DNA of 24,734 nt from Lentisphaerota bacterium (GTDB taxonomy: Bacteria > Verrucomicrobiota > Lentisphaeria > Oligosphaerales > JAFGRS01). The stretch spans positions 1 through 24,734 of the forward strand of contig JAAYZO010000466.1 in NCBI GenBank assembly GCA_012514865.1, given 5' to 3'. The notes beneath the pieces were generated by a model. That model saw only the letters and a list, made by a program, of their open reading frames with translations. It ran no database searches and was not told the origin of the DNA. The translations under genes were made by a program, and so were the position numbers. Shown here piece after piece: positions 1-7,041 of this stretch; position 1 is the first letter of the stretch, and each line of letters opens with the position of its first letter.

Positions 1-168
1 CAACGCTCAACGCCGAAGCAGGCGGGGGACACGAGAGAATGAAGGGGCACGCCAGCCGCCCGCCGGGGGTTCACGGCCTGCGGGCTCCTGCGCGCCTGCC
101 GACGGTTGCCCGTCAGGAGGCGCGCCCAGATGCCCTGGGGGGCCTCGTTCGGCTGATTGGCGCCGCGG
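1..168. other. Left-edge region with no recognised gene
   Basis: No gene is recognised here. Frame 1 reads a short peptide ending in TGA at 40-42, which could be the tail of an upstream gene cut by the window edge, but it is too short to identify. Frame 3 is open from the edge into lpxB, so a longer N-terminus for lpxB cannot be excluded from openness alone. The encoded residues before position 222 do not resemble the LpxB N-terminus. Confidence 0.4.
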
Positions 169-197
169 TTGTCGTGTGCTCCGGGCGGCAGTACGTT
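169..197 (+). promoter_or_regulatory. Candidate promoter upstream of lpxB
   Basis: TTGTCG (169-174) and TACGTT (192-197) are separated by 17 nt and lie 24 nt before the lpxB ATG. Matches to the sigma-70 consensus are partial. The same TACGTT hexamer recurs upstream of mlaE and gspL, which raises its credibility. Confidence 0.35.
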
Positions 198-221
198 GCG
201 TCGGCAGAATGGGGATCATGC

Positions 222-1367
222 ATGGCTACGACGATATGGATCATGGCAGGCGAGGAATCCGGGGACGCCTATGGAGCGCGGCTGGCGCAGGCGTTGCGGG
301 CGGAGCGTCCGGGGCTGGTCGTCAAGGGCATGGGCGGGCGTGCCATGGCCGCGGCTGGCGTCGAGATCCTGTTGGATTCGAGCGAACTGGGCGTCGTCGG
401 CCTGGTCGAGGTTCTGGGGCATCTCGGGACCTTCGTCCGTGCCCTGAAGGCGCTGTCGGAGCGGGCCGCGGCGGAGCGTCCGGCGGCGGTCGTACTGATC
501 GACTAACCGGGTTTCAACCTGCGTCTGGCGCGGCGTCTGCACGCTGCGGGTGTGCCGGTCGTCTACTACATCAGTCCGCAGATCTGGGCCTGGAAGCGCG
601 GTCGGCGGCACCAGATGGCGGCCTGGTGCCGGCGGCTGCTGTGCATTTTTCCCTTTGAGCCGGCACACTTTGCCGACACCACGCTCGATGTGCGTTTTGT
701 CGGCCACCCGCTCTTGGAGAACCTGGCGGCCGAGCGCGATCCGTCGCTGGTTCGCGATCCGGATCTGGTGCTGCTTCTGCCGGGGAGTCGCCGCAGCGAG
801 GTCGAGCGTCTCCTGCCCGACCTGGTGCGCACGGCGGCGGTGCTGCGGGAGCGCCACCCGGCGCTGCGTTTCGTCCTGCCGGCGCCGCGGGAGCGGGTGG
901 CCGAGATCGCGAGGCAGTGCCTGGCGTGCGGGGGGCTGGCGGGCCTCGTCGATGTGCAGATTGACGTCGGCCGGACGCATCACTGGATGCAGCGCGCCGC
1001 GGCCGGCATCGCCGCCAGCGGCACGGTGACCATGGAAGCGGCGATTCTGGGTCTGCCGCTGGTCTCGGTGTACCGCCTGGCGCCGCTGACGCACGCGCTC
1101 GGCAGGCTGGTCCTGCGCGGTCTGCCGTACTTCACCATTGTCAACCTGGTAGCCGGTCGCGAGGTCTTTGCCGAGTTCCTGCAGGGTGAGGTCCGCGCGG
1201 AGCGCCTCGTGCCGGCCCTGGAGGCCATTCTGCCGGGTGGGTCGCGGCGTGGCGAGGTCGAGGCCGGGATGGCCGCGGCGGTGACGGCCCTGGGTGCCGC
1301 CACGGCGGTCAGCCGGACGGCGGCGCGGCTGGTCCTCGAGGTGGCCGGGGAGGCGCCTTCCTTGTAG
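222..1367 (+). pseudogene. lpxB: Lipid-A-disaccharide synthase, interrupted by an in-frame TAA
   Basis: LpxB joins UDP-2,3-diacylglucosamine to lipid X (2,3-diacylglucosamine 1-phosphate) to make the lipid A disaccharide at the inner face of the inner membrane. Read through, the frame gives 381 residues, the usual family length. Family motifs are intact: A-G-E-E-S-G-D near residues 9-15, Y-Y-I-S-P-Q-I-W-A-W, P-G-S-R-R-S-E-V, and A-S-G-T-V-T-M-E-A. The only defect is TAA at 504-506, directly after I-D and before P-G-F-N. Homologues usually have Tyr or a similar residue here, so one base change from a Tyr codon explains it. The result is an N-terminal piece (222-506) and a C-terminal piece that could restart at GTG 552. 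Start ATG 222 was chosen because M-A-T-T-I-W-I-M-A-G matches the family N-terminus. Conservation on both sides suggests a very recent mutation or a sequence error rather than an old pseudogene. No other in-frame TAA occurs in the window. Confidence 0.85.
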
Positions 1368-1370
1368 CGA

Positions 1371-1398
1371 TTGCTTTCGGGGGTCGCGGTGGTATCCT
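1371..1398 (+). promoter_or_regulatory. Candidate promoter upstream of nadK
   Basis: TTGCTT (1371-1376) and TATCCT (1393-1398) are 16 nt apart in the 99-nt gap between lpxB and nadK. This AT-richer patch stands out in GC-rich surroundings. It would let nadK-plsY-gpsA be transcribed independently of lpxB. The hexamers match only partly. Confidence 0.35.
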
Positions 1399-1466
1399 AT
1401 GGCGCAGGTGACGTGGACGTGTTCTGAGGGTGCCGTCGCCCGAGCGGCAGGGCTCCGGGGGGCGTC

Positions 1467-2237
1467 ATGCAGAGGCGACCGACAGCGAGTATGTGTGCCA
1501 CGAAAGCAGCGATTCGCGCGGCCCTCTGCGGTCGCCACCTCGACGACCTGCGGCGGCGTCTGAAGGGCCTGCCGATCGAGGTTGTCACCGAGGCGCCGGA
1601 CATCGTCCTCTGCTACGGCGGCGACGGGTCGCTGCTGGGTGCCGAGCGGGTCTGGCCGGGCGTGCCGAAGTGCCCGATCCGGGATGTGCGCCGCAACCCG
1701 AAATGCCCGGTGCACGGCGAGGAGCAGGTCCTGGCGATGCTGGTTCAGGGCGAGCTGCGCGCCTCGTCGCTGCTGCGGCTGCAGGCCGAGGCGCCCGACG
1801 GGACGTGCCTGCACGCGATCAACGACGTCGCCATCGCCAAGCAGAACGCCGCCAGTGCCGTGCGCACGCGGGTGTGGCTGGGCGATGAGCTTTTTCAGCC
1901 GCAGAACATCGGTGACGGGCTGCTGGTGGCGACGCCGTTCGGCAGCACCGGCTACTACCAGAGCATCACGCGGGGCTTCTTCCGGACCGGTATTGGCCTG
2001 GCGTTCAACAACTCGATGACCTGGCAGGGCTACATCGTGATGCCGGCGGAGACCCTGATTCGAGTGGAGATCCTGCGCGGGCCGGCCCTGCTGCTGGTCG
2101 ACAACGACCCCATGCGGATCTGCCTGCAGGACGGCGACCGGCTGACCATCCGTCGCGGTGAGGGCACCACGACGGTCTATGGCATGGATATCTTCCGCTG
2201 TCGGGACTGCTATCGGCTCCGCCAGGATGGCGTCTGA
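1467..2237 (+). CDS. nadK: NAD(+)/NADH kinase
   Basis: This cytoplasmic enzyme phosphorylates NAD(H) to NADP(H), using ATP or polyphosphate in the known family. Its 256 residues fit the shorter bacterial forms. The diagnostic G-G-D-G is at residues 51-54, an N-D motif lies near residue 118, and D-G-L-L-V-A-T-P-F-G-S-T-G-Y-Y spans about 150-164. ATG 1467 is preceded by a G-rich stretch that could act as a weak ribosome site; ATG 1491 is an alternative that would remove eight residues. Unusual for the family as I know it are two K-C-P sites near residues 72 and 83 and a C-R-D-C pair near the C-terminus, which could bind a metal or be structural. The gene sits between lpxB and the phospholipid genes. 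Its NADPH product supports lipid synthesis, but the linkage does not prove a functional tie. Confidence 0.93.
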   Translation: MQRRPTASMCATKAAIRAALCGRHLDDLRRRLKGLPIEVVTEAPDIVLCYGGDGSLLGAERVWPGVPKCPIRDVRRNPKCPVHGEEQVLAMLVQGELRASSLLRLQAEAPDGTCLHAINDVAIAKQNAASAVRTRVWLGDELFQPQNIGDGLLVATPFGSTGYYQSITRGFFRTGIGLAFNNSMTWQGYIVMPAETLIRVEILRGPALLLVDNDPMRICLQDGDRLTIRRGEGTTTVYGMDIFRCRDCYRLRQDGV

Positions 2238-2243
2238 GCCGAA

Positions 2244-2281
2244 CCGGCGGCGCGGCCGCGGGCGGGGCGCCGGCGGCGCGG
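2244..2281 (+). repeat. 12-bp exact direct repeat between nadK and plsY
   Basis: CCGGCGGCGCGG occurs at 2244-2255 and again at 2270-2281, separated by a G/C-only spacer. Such G/C strings can arise by chance in this composition. They could also fold and affect transcription between the two genes. Confidence 0.4.
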
Positions 2282-2309
2282 TCTGGGGCGTCGAACAAGG
2301 ATGACGGTC

Positions 2310-2936
2310 ATGGTTCGCAGTGCGGTGGTCTTCGGGCTCGCCTATCTGGTGGGCAGTGTGCCGTGGGGCCTCCTCATCGGCAAGTTCAACGGGCTGGACA
2401 TACGCTATCACGGCAGCGGGAACATCGGCGCCACGAACGTCCGGCGTGTGCTTGGCCGCGACTGGGGAGCGGCCTGTTTTGTCCTAGACTTTCTGAAAGG
2501 CCTGGTGGCTGTCTGGGTGGTCGGCGTGCACATCGGCGCGGAGTTCTCGCTGTCGCCCGAGTTTGGCAAGATCCTGGCGGCGGGCGGGGCGGTGGCGGGT
2601 CATGTCTGGCCGCTGTGGCTGGGCTTCAAGGGCGGCAAGGGCGTGGCGACGACGCTGGGGGCGCTGGTGGCGGTCTCCTGGCTGGCGGTGCTGATTGCGC
2701 TGGTGACCTGGGTGCTGTGTTTCCTGGTGACGCGCTATGTCTCGGTGGCCAGTCTGGGCGCGGCGGCGATGCTGCCGGTTGGGTATGTCATCTCGGGTCT
2801 GGTGCGCGATCACCGTGTGGTGACGCCCTCGCTGCTCCTGCTGACCGTCCTGGCCGCGGTGATCATCTACCGTCACCGGTCGAACATCGAACGTCTTCGC
2901 GCCGGCAACGAATTCCGCTTTGGAACGGCGAGGTGA
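2310..2936 (+). CDS. plsY: Glycerol-3-phosphate acyltransferase PlsY
   Basis: PlsY is an integral inner-membrane enzyme that transfers the acyl chain of acyl-phosphate to the sn-1 position of glycerol 3-phosphate, the first step of phospholipid synthesis. About 208 residues with several hydrophobic segments fit the family. Its three signature motifs are present: G-S-V-P-W-G-L near the N-terminus, H-G-S-G-N-I-G-A-T-N-V-R-R, and G-F-K-G-G-K-G-V-A-T-T. It ends with the typical Y-R-H-R-S-N-I-E-R-L plus G-N-E. ATG 2310 was chosen because AAGGA at 2297-2301 lies 8 nt upstream; ATG 2301 is in frame and would add three residues. gpsA, which makes its substrate glycerol 3-phosphate, starts 9 nt after its stop codon, so the pair is almost certainly co-transcribed and sequential in the pathway. 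Confidence 0.96.
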   Translation: MVRSAVVFGLAYLVGSVPWGLLIGKFNGLDIRYHGSGNIGATNVRRVLGRDWGAACFVLDFLKGLVAVWVVGVHIGAEFSLSPEFGKILAAGGAVAGHVWPLWLGFKGGKGVATTLGALVAVSWLAVLIALVTWVLCFLVTRYVSVASLGAAAMLPVGYVISGLVRDHRVVTPSLLLLTVLAAVIIYRHRSNIERLRAGNEFRFGTAR

Positions 2937-2945
2937 TTTCGGACC

Positions 2946-3944
2946 ATGGTTGCGGCAGTTCTCAGTGATGGCGGTTGGGGCACGGCCCTGGCCCTGACGC
3001 TTCTCGGCAATGGCCACCGCGTGACGCTGTGGGGGCCTTTTGCCGACAACATCGCGGCGATGCGTCAGGCGCGTGAGAACGCCCGATTTCTGCCGGGAGT
3101 CGCCTTACCGGCCTCGTTGGCTCTGAGCGGCGATCTGGCCGAGGCGGTTGCCGGGGCCGACCTGCTCGTGCTGGCGGCGCCGGCGCAGTACGCGCGGTCG
3201 CTGCTGGAGCGCCTGCGCGACCTGCCTCTGGCGTCACAGCCGCTGCTGGTCAATGTCGCCAAGGGCATCGAGGTGGGCAGCCTGCTCAGGATGAGCGAGC
3301 TGGCGCGTGCGGTCCTGGGGCCGCTGCGGTATGCTGTGCTGTCGGGTCCGAGTCACGCCGAGGAAGTCGCGCGCGGCATCCCGACGGCGGTGGTGGCGGC
3401 CTCGGCCGAGGCGGCGGTGTCGCAGGCGGTACAGGCGGCCTTCATGAGCGACGTGTTCCGGGTCTACACCTCCGACGACGTCGTTGGAGTCGAGCTGGGC
3501 GGCGCGCTGAAGAATGTCCTGGCCCTGGCGGCAGGGGTCTGCGACGGCATGGGCTTCGGCGACAACACCAAGGCGGCGCTGATGACCCGCGGCATTGTCG
3601 AGATGGCGCGCCTCGGGGCTGCCTTCGGGGGGCGCCCGGAGACCTTCAGCGGTCTCAGCGGCATGGGCGATCTGATTGTCACCTGCACCAGCCGTCACAG
3701 CCGCAACCGCCACGTCGGCGAGGAACTCGGACGCGGTGCCAGGCTTGAGGAGATCACCCGTGCCATGGGCGGCAAGGTGGCCGAGGGTGTTGCCACCGCC
3801 GACAGTGCCTACGGCCTGGCCCGCCGGGCCGGTGTCGAAACGCCGATCATCGACCAGGTCCACGCCGGACTCTACGAGGGCCGCGACCCGCGCACGGCCG
3901 TGCGCGAGCTGATGACCCGCGATGCCAAGCCCGAGCGGCTCTGA
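2946..3944 (+). CDS. gpsA: Glycerol-3-phosphate dehydrogenase [NAD(P)+]
   Basis: GpsA reduces dihydroxyacetone phosphate to sn-glycerol 3-phosphate, the backbone used by PlsY encoded just upstream. Its 332 residues equal the family norm. The N-terminal Rossmann domain is followed by S-G-P-S-H-A-E-E at about 133-140 and by the C-terminal domain with G-G-A-L-K-N-V-L-A-L-A-A-G, whose Lys189 corresponds to the catalytic lysine. G-D-N-T-K-A-A-L and S-G-M-G-D-L follow. The dinucleotide loop reads L-S-D-G-G-W-G-T, so the first Gly of the usual G-x-G-x-W-G is Ser and the next residue is Asp. This is a variation, not a loss, because the later glycines remain. GAGGTGA overlapping the plsY stop, 9 nt before ATG 2946, is a good ribosome site and implies translational coupling. 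Confidence 0.96.
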   Translation: MVAAVLSDGGWGTALALTLLGNGHRVTLWGPFADNIAAMRQARENARFLPGVALPASLALSGDLAEAVAGADLLVLAAPAQYARSLLERLRDLPLASQPLLVNVAKGIEVGSLLRMSELARAVLGPLRYAVLSGPSHAEEVARGIPTAVVAASAEAAVSQAVQAAFMSDVFRVYTSDDVVGVELGGALKNVLALAAGVCDGMGFGDNTKAALMTRGIVEMARLGAAFGGRPETFSGLSGMGDLIVTCTSRHSRNRHVGEELGRGARLEEITRAMGGKVAEGVATADSAYGLARRAGVETPIIDQVHAGLYEGRDPRTAVRELMTRDAKPERL

Positions 3945-3961
3945 GGCGGTCCGACGGCGGT

Positions 3962-3977
3962 GCGCGGCCGGCCGCGC
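3962..3977 (+). terminator. Candidate terminator after gpsA
   Basis: A 16-bp perfect palindrome GCGCGGCCGGCCGCGC can fold into a 6-bp GC stem with a 4-nt loop. A short T-run (82-84 of this line, 3982-3984) follows after four bases. It lies 17 nt past the gpsA stop and before the YdjY-domain gene, so it could end or attenuate the first transcript. The poor T-tract keeps confidence low. Confidence 0.4.
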
Positions 3978-4006
3978 GCGGTTTCCTGTCTGCGGGGGAC
4001 TCAGCA

Positions 4007-4762
4007 GTGTTCAGCATGACGTCCATGGTTTCCGGGGGGCGCCGGTCCGGCCTGTGGCTGGCGTGTCTCGTCGGGTCGATGGGGCTGGCCCTGTCGGTGC
4101 CGCCTGCCGTCGCGGCACCGGACCTCGCGCCGGCCGCGGCGGTCTCGGCCGCGCCCGCGGCGAGCGCCGCGGCACCGGTCGAAGGCGTCGCACCGGCGGC
4201 GCCGGCGCGACCGGGCGCCATCGCGGTCGACGCTTCGAACCGGTCGCTGTCCTTCGCCGCCGTGATCAACCTGGCCGAGGGTCCCATCGAGGTGGTCATC
4301 GCCACGCCGAAGGGCCGTCTACACGAGGCGCTTCTGCGCGCCGAGGTCAATCCCCTGATGCTGCAGGCGTCGCTCTACGCCCTGGGCCTGAACAACGGCC
4401 CACGGCTCCTGGACTCGACCGGCCGGCGCGGCGATCTGGTGGATATCGACATCGAGTATGTCAATGCCGCCGGGACAGTCGTTCGTGAGCCGGTCGAGGC
4501 GTGGATACGTGACACGCGCACCGGCGAGCGTCCCCAGCGCATCGGGTGGGTCTTCGTCGGGTCGGTGATGCGCGATGGGCTCTTCCTGGCTGAGGAAGAG
4601 GGCAACATCTGCATCAACTACTCGGTGGGCAGCACCATCCTGGACTGCCCCGATCCGCAGAGTCTGGACGACACCCTGCACGTCGTCGAGCCCCGTCAGG
4701 GCGCGCCGGGCCTGGGGGGCGCCGTGCGGGTCATCCTGACGGCGCGGAGGGCCTCGCCATGA
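4007..4762 (+). CDS. Secreted YdjY-domain protein
   Basis: This 251-residue protein has an N-terminal signal peptide: basic residues, a hydrophobic stretch at about 16-30, and an A-V-A cleavage site near residue 36. An Ala/Pro-rich linker runs to about residue 70. The rest matches the YdjY-like domain pattern I know from Planctomycetota and Lentisphaerota: a start near F-A-A-V-I-N, then G-P-I-E-V-V-I-A-T-P-K-G-R-L-H-E-A-L and L-Q-A-S-L-Y-A-L-G-L. The domain's biochemical function is unknown to me. GTG 4007 was chosen because GGGGGA at 3994-3999 is 7 nt upstream; ATG 4016 is the alternative. The stop overlaps the murA start as ATGA, so the two are probably translationally coupled. An envelope or cell-wall role is an inference from that and from the export signal. 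Confidence 0.8.
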   Translation: MFSMTSMVSGGRRSGLWLACLVGSMGLALSVPPAVAAPDLAPAAAVSAAPAASAAAPVEGVAPAAPARPGAIAVDASNRSLSFAAVINLAEGPIEVVIATPKGRLHEALLRAEVNPLMLQASLYALGLNNGPRLLDSTGRRGDLVDIDIEYVNAAGTVVREPVEAWIRDTRTGERPQRIGWVFVGSVMRDGLFLAEEEGNICINYSVGSTILDCPDPQSLDDTLHVVEPRQGAPGLGGAVRVILTARRASP

Positions 4763-6045
4763 CGGCCCTGCGTGTCCATGGCGGGCGGCCGCTGTGCGGC
4801 ACCCTGGAGGCCGCCGGCAACAAGAATGCCGCCCTGCCGCTCCTGGCCGCGGCGCTGCTGACCGACGAGCCGGTGCGTCTGGAGAACGTCCCGGACATCG
4901 GCGACGTGCGGGTGCTTCTGGAGCTGATCACGGCGGCCGGGGTCAGCGTCTCCTGGGAGCCGACGCGGCGGACGGTCGAGGTGCAGGCCCGCCAGGTCTC
5001 CAGCCGAGAGCTGCCGGCGGCGCTGTACGGGCGTCTGCGTGCCGGTGTCCTGCTGGCGGCGCCGCTGCTGGTGCGCGTCGGCGAGGCGGTGATGGCCCCG
5101 CCCGGGGGCGATGTCATCGGCCGGCGTCGTCTGGATGCCCACCTCGAGGGCCTCGAGGCGCTCGGGGTCCAGGTCGACCTCGGCGAGCGTCTGCGTTTCC
5201 GGGCGCCGCGCGGCCTGCGTGGCGCGGACATCTTCCTGCCCGAGGCGAGCGTCACGGCCACCGAGCAGGTCCTGATGGCCGCGGTGCTGGCGCGGGGCAC
5301 GACGCGGATTCACAATGCGGCCTGCGAGCCGCACGTCCAGGACGTGGCGCGTCTGCTGGTGGCGATGGGGGCACGGATCGAGGGGATCGGGAGTAACACC
5401 CTGGCTATCACCGGCGTTGAGCGTCTGCACGGGGCCTCCTACCGCATCGGCTCGGACTTCTGCGAGGCGGCCAGCTTCCTGGCCCTGGCGGCGGCGACCG
5501 GCGGCGATGTGACCGTGCGCGGGGTCGAGCCCGAGCACTACCGCATGATCGGCCGGACCCTCCGGCGCCTCGGCGTGGTCCTGGAGGCGGGGCCGGACTG
5601 GCTGCGGGTCGGCCCCGAGCAGCCGCGACGGGTCGTGCCCGAGCGCGCCGGCGGCATGCCGGTGATCGACGATGGCATCTGGCCGCAGTTCCCCTCGGAC
5701 CTGATGAGCGTCACCATCGTCCTGGCCACACAGGTCAGCGGCACCGTCCTCTTCTTCGAGAAGCTCTACGAGAGCCGCATGGCCTTCGTCGACCGCCTGG
5801 TGGCCATGGGCGCCAACGCCGTGATCTGCGATCCGCACCGGGCCGTGATCAGCGGCCCGAGCACCCTGCATGGGATGGTCCTGCAGAGCCCGGACATCCG
5901 TGCTGGCATTGCCCTCCTGGGCGCGGCCCTCTGTGCCCGCGGCGAGAGCCTGATCCGGAATGCCGAGTCGATCGACCGCGGCTATGCCGACATCACCGGG
6001 ATCCTGCAGAGCCTGGGTGCCGATGTCGAGCGCACGAGCGGCTGA
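4759..6045 (+). CDS. murA: UDP-N-acetylglucosamine 1-carboxyvinyltransferase, Cys-to-Asp type
   Basis: MurA transfers enolpyruvate from PEP to UDP-GlcNAc, the first committed step of peptidoglycan synthesis, in the cytoplasm. The 428 residues match the two-domain EPSP-synthase-like family. Visible conserved features are N-K-N with Lys22, the active-site loop P-P-G-G-D-V-I-G-R-R-R at about 114-124, F-P-S-D-L-M with Asp314, and D-I-R with Arg381. The loop residue that is Cys115 in E. coli is Asp118 here (codon GAT, 5110-5112). Mycobacterial and chlamydial MurA carry the same Cys-to-Asp change, keep activity and resist fosfomycin. The loop also reads R-R-R-L-D where many enzymes have A-R-P-V-D. 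A catalytically divergent paralogue is less likely because the other key residues are kept. The start overlaps the upstream stop codon as ATGA. Confidence 0.93.
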   Translation: MTALRVHGGRPLCGTLEAAGNKNAALPLLAAALLTDEPVRLENVPDIGDVRVLLELITAAGVSVSWEPTRRTVEVQARQVSSRELPAALYGRLRAGVLLAAPLLVRVGEAVMAPPGGDVIGRRRLDAHLEGLEALGVQVDLGERLRFRAPRGLRGADIFLPEASVTATEQVLMAAVLARGTTRIHNAACEPHVQDVARLLVAMGARIEGIGSNTLAITGVERLHGASYRIGSDFCEAASFLALAAATGGDVTVRGVEPEHYRMIGRTLRRLGVVLEAGPDWLRVGPEQPRRVVPERAGGMPVIDDGIWPQFPSDLMSVTIVLATQVSGTVLFFEKLYESRMAFVDRLVAMGANAVICDPHRAVISGPSTLHGMVLQSPDIRAGIALLGAALCARGESLIRNAESIDRGYADITGILQSLGADVERTSG

Positions 6046-6071
6046 GCGGCCGCCGCCGGCTCCGGGGTGGG

Positions 6072-6098
6072 CAAGGGACTCAAGGGACTCAAGGGACT
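6072..6098 (+). repeat. Three tandem copies of a 9-bp unit
   Basis: CAAGGGACT occurs three times in a row at 6072-6080, 6081-6089 and 6090-6098, beginning 27 nt after the murA stop. The region is intergenic between convergent genes. Copy number could vary by slippage. Function unknown. Confidence 0.85.
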
Positions 6099-6128
6099 CC
6101 CGCCGGCGCTACGCACGATCCGGCGCCC

Positions 6129-6185
6129 GGGAGGTCCACGGACGGCGCCGTGGTGCTGTGCCCGGGGAGGTCCACGGACGGCGCC
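6129..6185 (+). repeat. 21-bp exact direct repeat pair
   Basis: A 21-bp sequence beginning GGGAGGTCCACGGAC and ending GGCGCC occurs at 6129-6149 and 6165-6185, a 36-bp period. The preceding GCCC is shared apart from one extra G. Each copy contains the imperfect palindrome GTCC-AC-GGAC and a GGCGCC palindrome. It resembles a dispersed intergenic repeat, which cannot be confirmed from one window. Confidence 0.8.
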
Positions 6186-6198
6186 TTGGACCGGCCTG

Positions 6199-6223
6199 CC
6201 CGGCGCCGCGGGACGGCGCCGGG
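6199..6223. terminator. Hairpin between convergent murA and LolA-like genes
   Basis: CCCGGCGCC (6199-6207) and GGCGCCGGG (6215-6223) form a perfect 9-bp stem with a 7-nt loop. It lies between the murA stop (6045, + strand) and the stop of the - strand gene (6245), where a bidirectional terminator is expected. There is no T-tract on either side, so intrinsic termination is uncertain. Confidence 0.5.
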
Positions 6224-6244
6224 GGTCGCGAGGCGTGGTGCCGT

Positions 6245-7015
6245 TCAGCGCGCCGGTGCCGGCTGGGCCTCTTTGCCGATCGGGTTGAGTTCGGCGTGGT
6301 CGAAGCGCACCCGTGTCTTCCAGCCCTTGCCGTCGAGGCGGACCTCCTTGATGAACCAGAGGTCGTTGTCGTGCTTCTTGGCGCCCTTCAGCTCGAGGGT
6401 CCGCCAGGGCTCGCTGGCGCCGGTCTCGTACCACTGGGCCTTGAGCGGGTAGCCGTGGCTACCGCTGAACCAGACGCGGACCACGCCGCGGCCCTGCGGG
6501 TGGGCGAGTTCCATGACCCGGCACGGGCGCCGCAGGTAGGTCTCGCCGGGGAGTTCGCGCTTGAAGTCCCAGTAGATGAAGGCAAAGGTGAGGTCTTCGG
6601 GCTGGATGCCGAACTCGAACAGCCCGGGTGGCGTCTCCTTCTCGGGCAGGTCGACGCGGGTCTGCGCCGGCATGGCGTCGCCATGGCGCTGTTCGAGGCC
6701 GTAGACGTTGTGGTCGTTAAGGACGAGCTGGGCGTGCAGGGAGTCGGGTGCGAAGGTCATGCGCAGGCGGATGGTGCCGCGGCGCTGGCCGTGCTGGTCC
6801 GAGACGTACTGCACCGAGCCGGTGGCCTCGCCCCAGGCCTCCTGCCGGAAGGGCCGCCGGACCTCGCGCAGGAAGTCCTCGGCGGGGAGTTCCGCAACGA
6901 TGTCCTCGTCCTCGTCGGCGTCCTCAGCCAGGGCCGGCCAGGACGACACCAGACCCAGGCAGAGGGCCGCCACGAAGGCGATGCCGCGACGGCACGTACG
7001 GTTCCGGATGGTCAT
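6245..7015 (-). CDS. LolA-like (outer-membrane lipoprotein-sorting-type) periplasmic protein
   Basis: The 256-residue product begins with a signal peptide (basic start, hydrophobic stretch, A-L-A cleavage near residue 30), then an acidic D/E-rich stretch. The remainder looks like a half-barrel lipid-binding fold of the kind annotated as outer-membrane lipoprotein-sorting protein (COG2834). Pattern pieces are an F-x-F-x-x-Q-P-E-D-L segment, P-C-R-V-M-E-L, V-V-R-V-W-F-S-G-S-H-G-Y-P-L-K-A, and a C-terminal W-K-T-R-V-R-F-D. The real cargo is unknown. ATG 7015 was chosen because AGGA lies 9 nt upstream; an in-frame GTG at 7045 overlaps the stop of the upstream ligase-like gene but has its purine-rich site directly adjacent. 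The two genes form a probable operon, which hints at a shared role in surface glycolipid or lipoprotein handling. Confidence 0.7.
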   Translation of the reverse strand: MTIRNRTCRRGIAFVAALCLGLVSSWPALAEDADEDEDIVAELPAEDFLREVRRPFRQEAWGEATGSVQYVSDQHGQRRGTIRLRMTFAPDSLHAQLVLNDHNVYGLEQRHGDAMPAQTRVDLPEKETPPGLFEFGIQPEDLTFAFIYWDFKRELPGETYLRRPCRVMELAHPQGRGVVRVWFSGSHGYPLKAQWYETGASEPWRTLELKGAKKHDNDLWFIKEVRLDGKGWKTRVRFDHAELNPIGKEAQPAPAR

Positions 7016-7041
7016 GGGCGCGCGTCCTGCTTCGTGCGGAG

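Noticed and set aside
504..506. Stop-codon reassignment or programmed recoding of TAA in lpxB
   Set aside because: One TAA in one gene is weak evidence. Recoding of TAA to Tyr is not known in bacteria to my knowledge, and no suppressor tRNA or recoding element is visible. Kept only as a lesser alternative in the lpxB finding.
216..2411. Long - strand open frame (731 residues) opposite lpxB, nadK and plsY
   Set aside because: High third-position GC keeps the opposite frame free of stops. The product is rich in Arg, Gln, His and Asp without domains, and it opposes well-supported genes.
6072..6185. CRISPR array
   Set aside because: The units are 9 and 21 bp, too few and without regular spacers; no cas gene is in the window.
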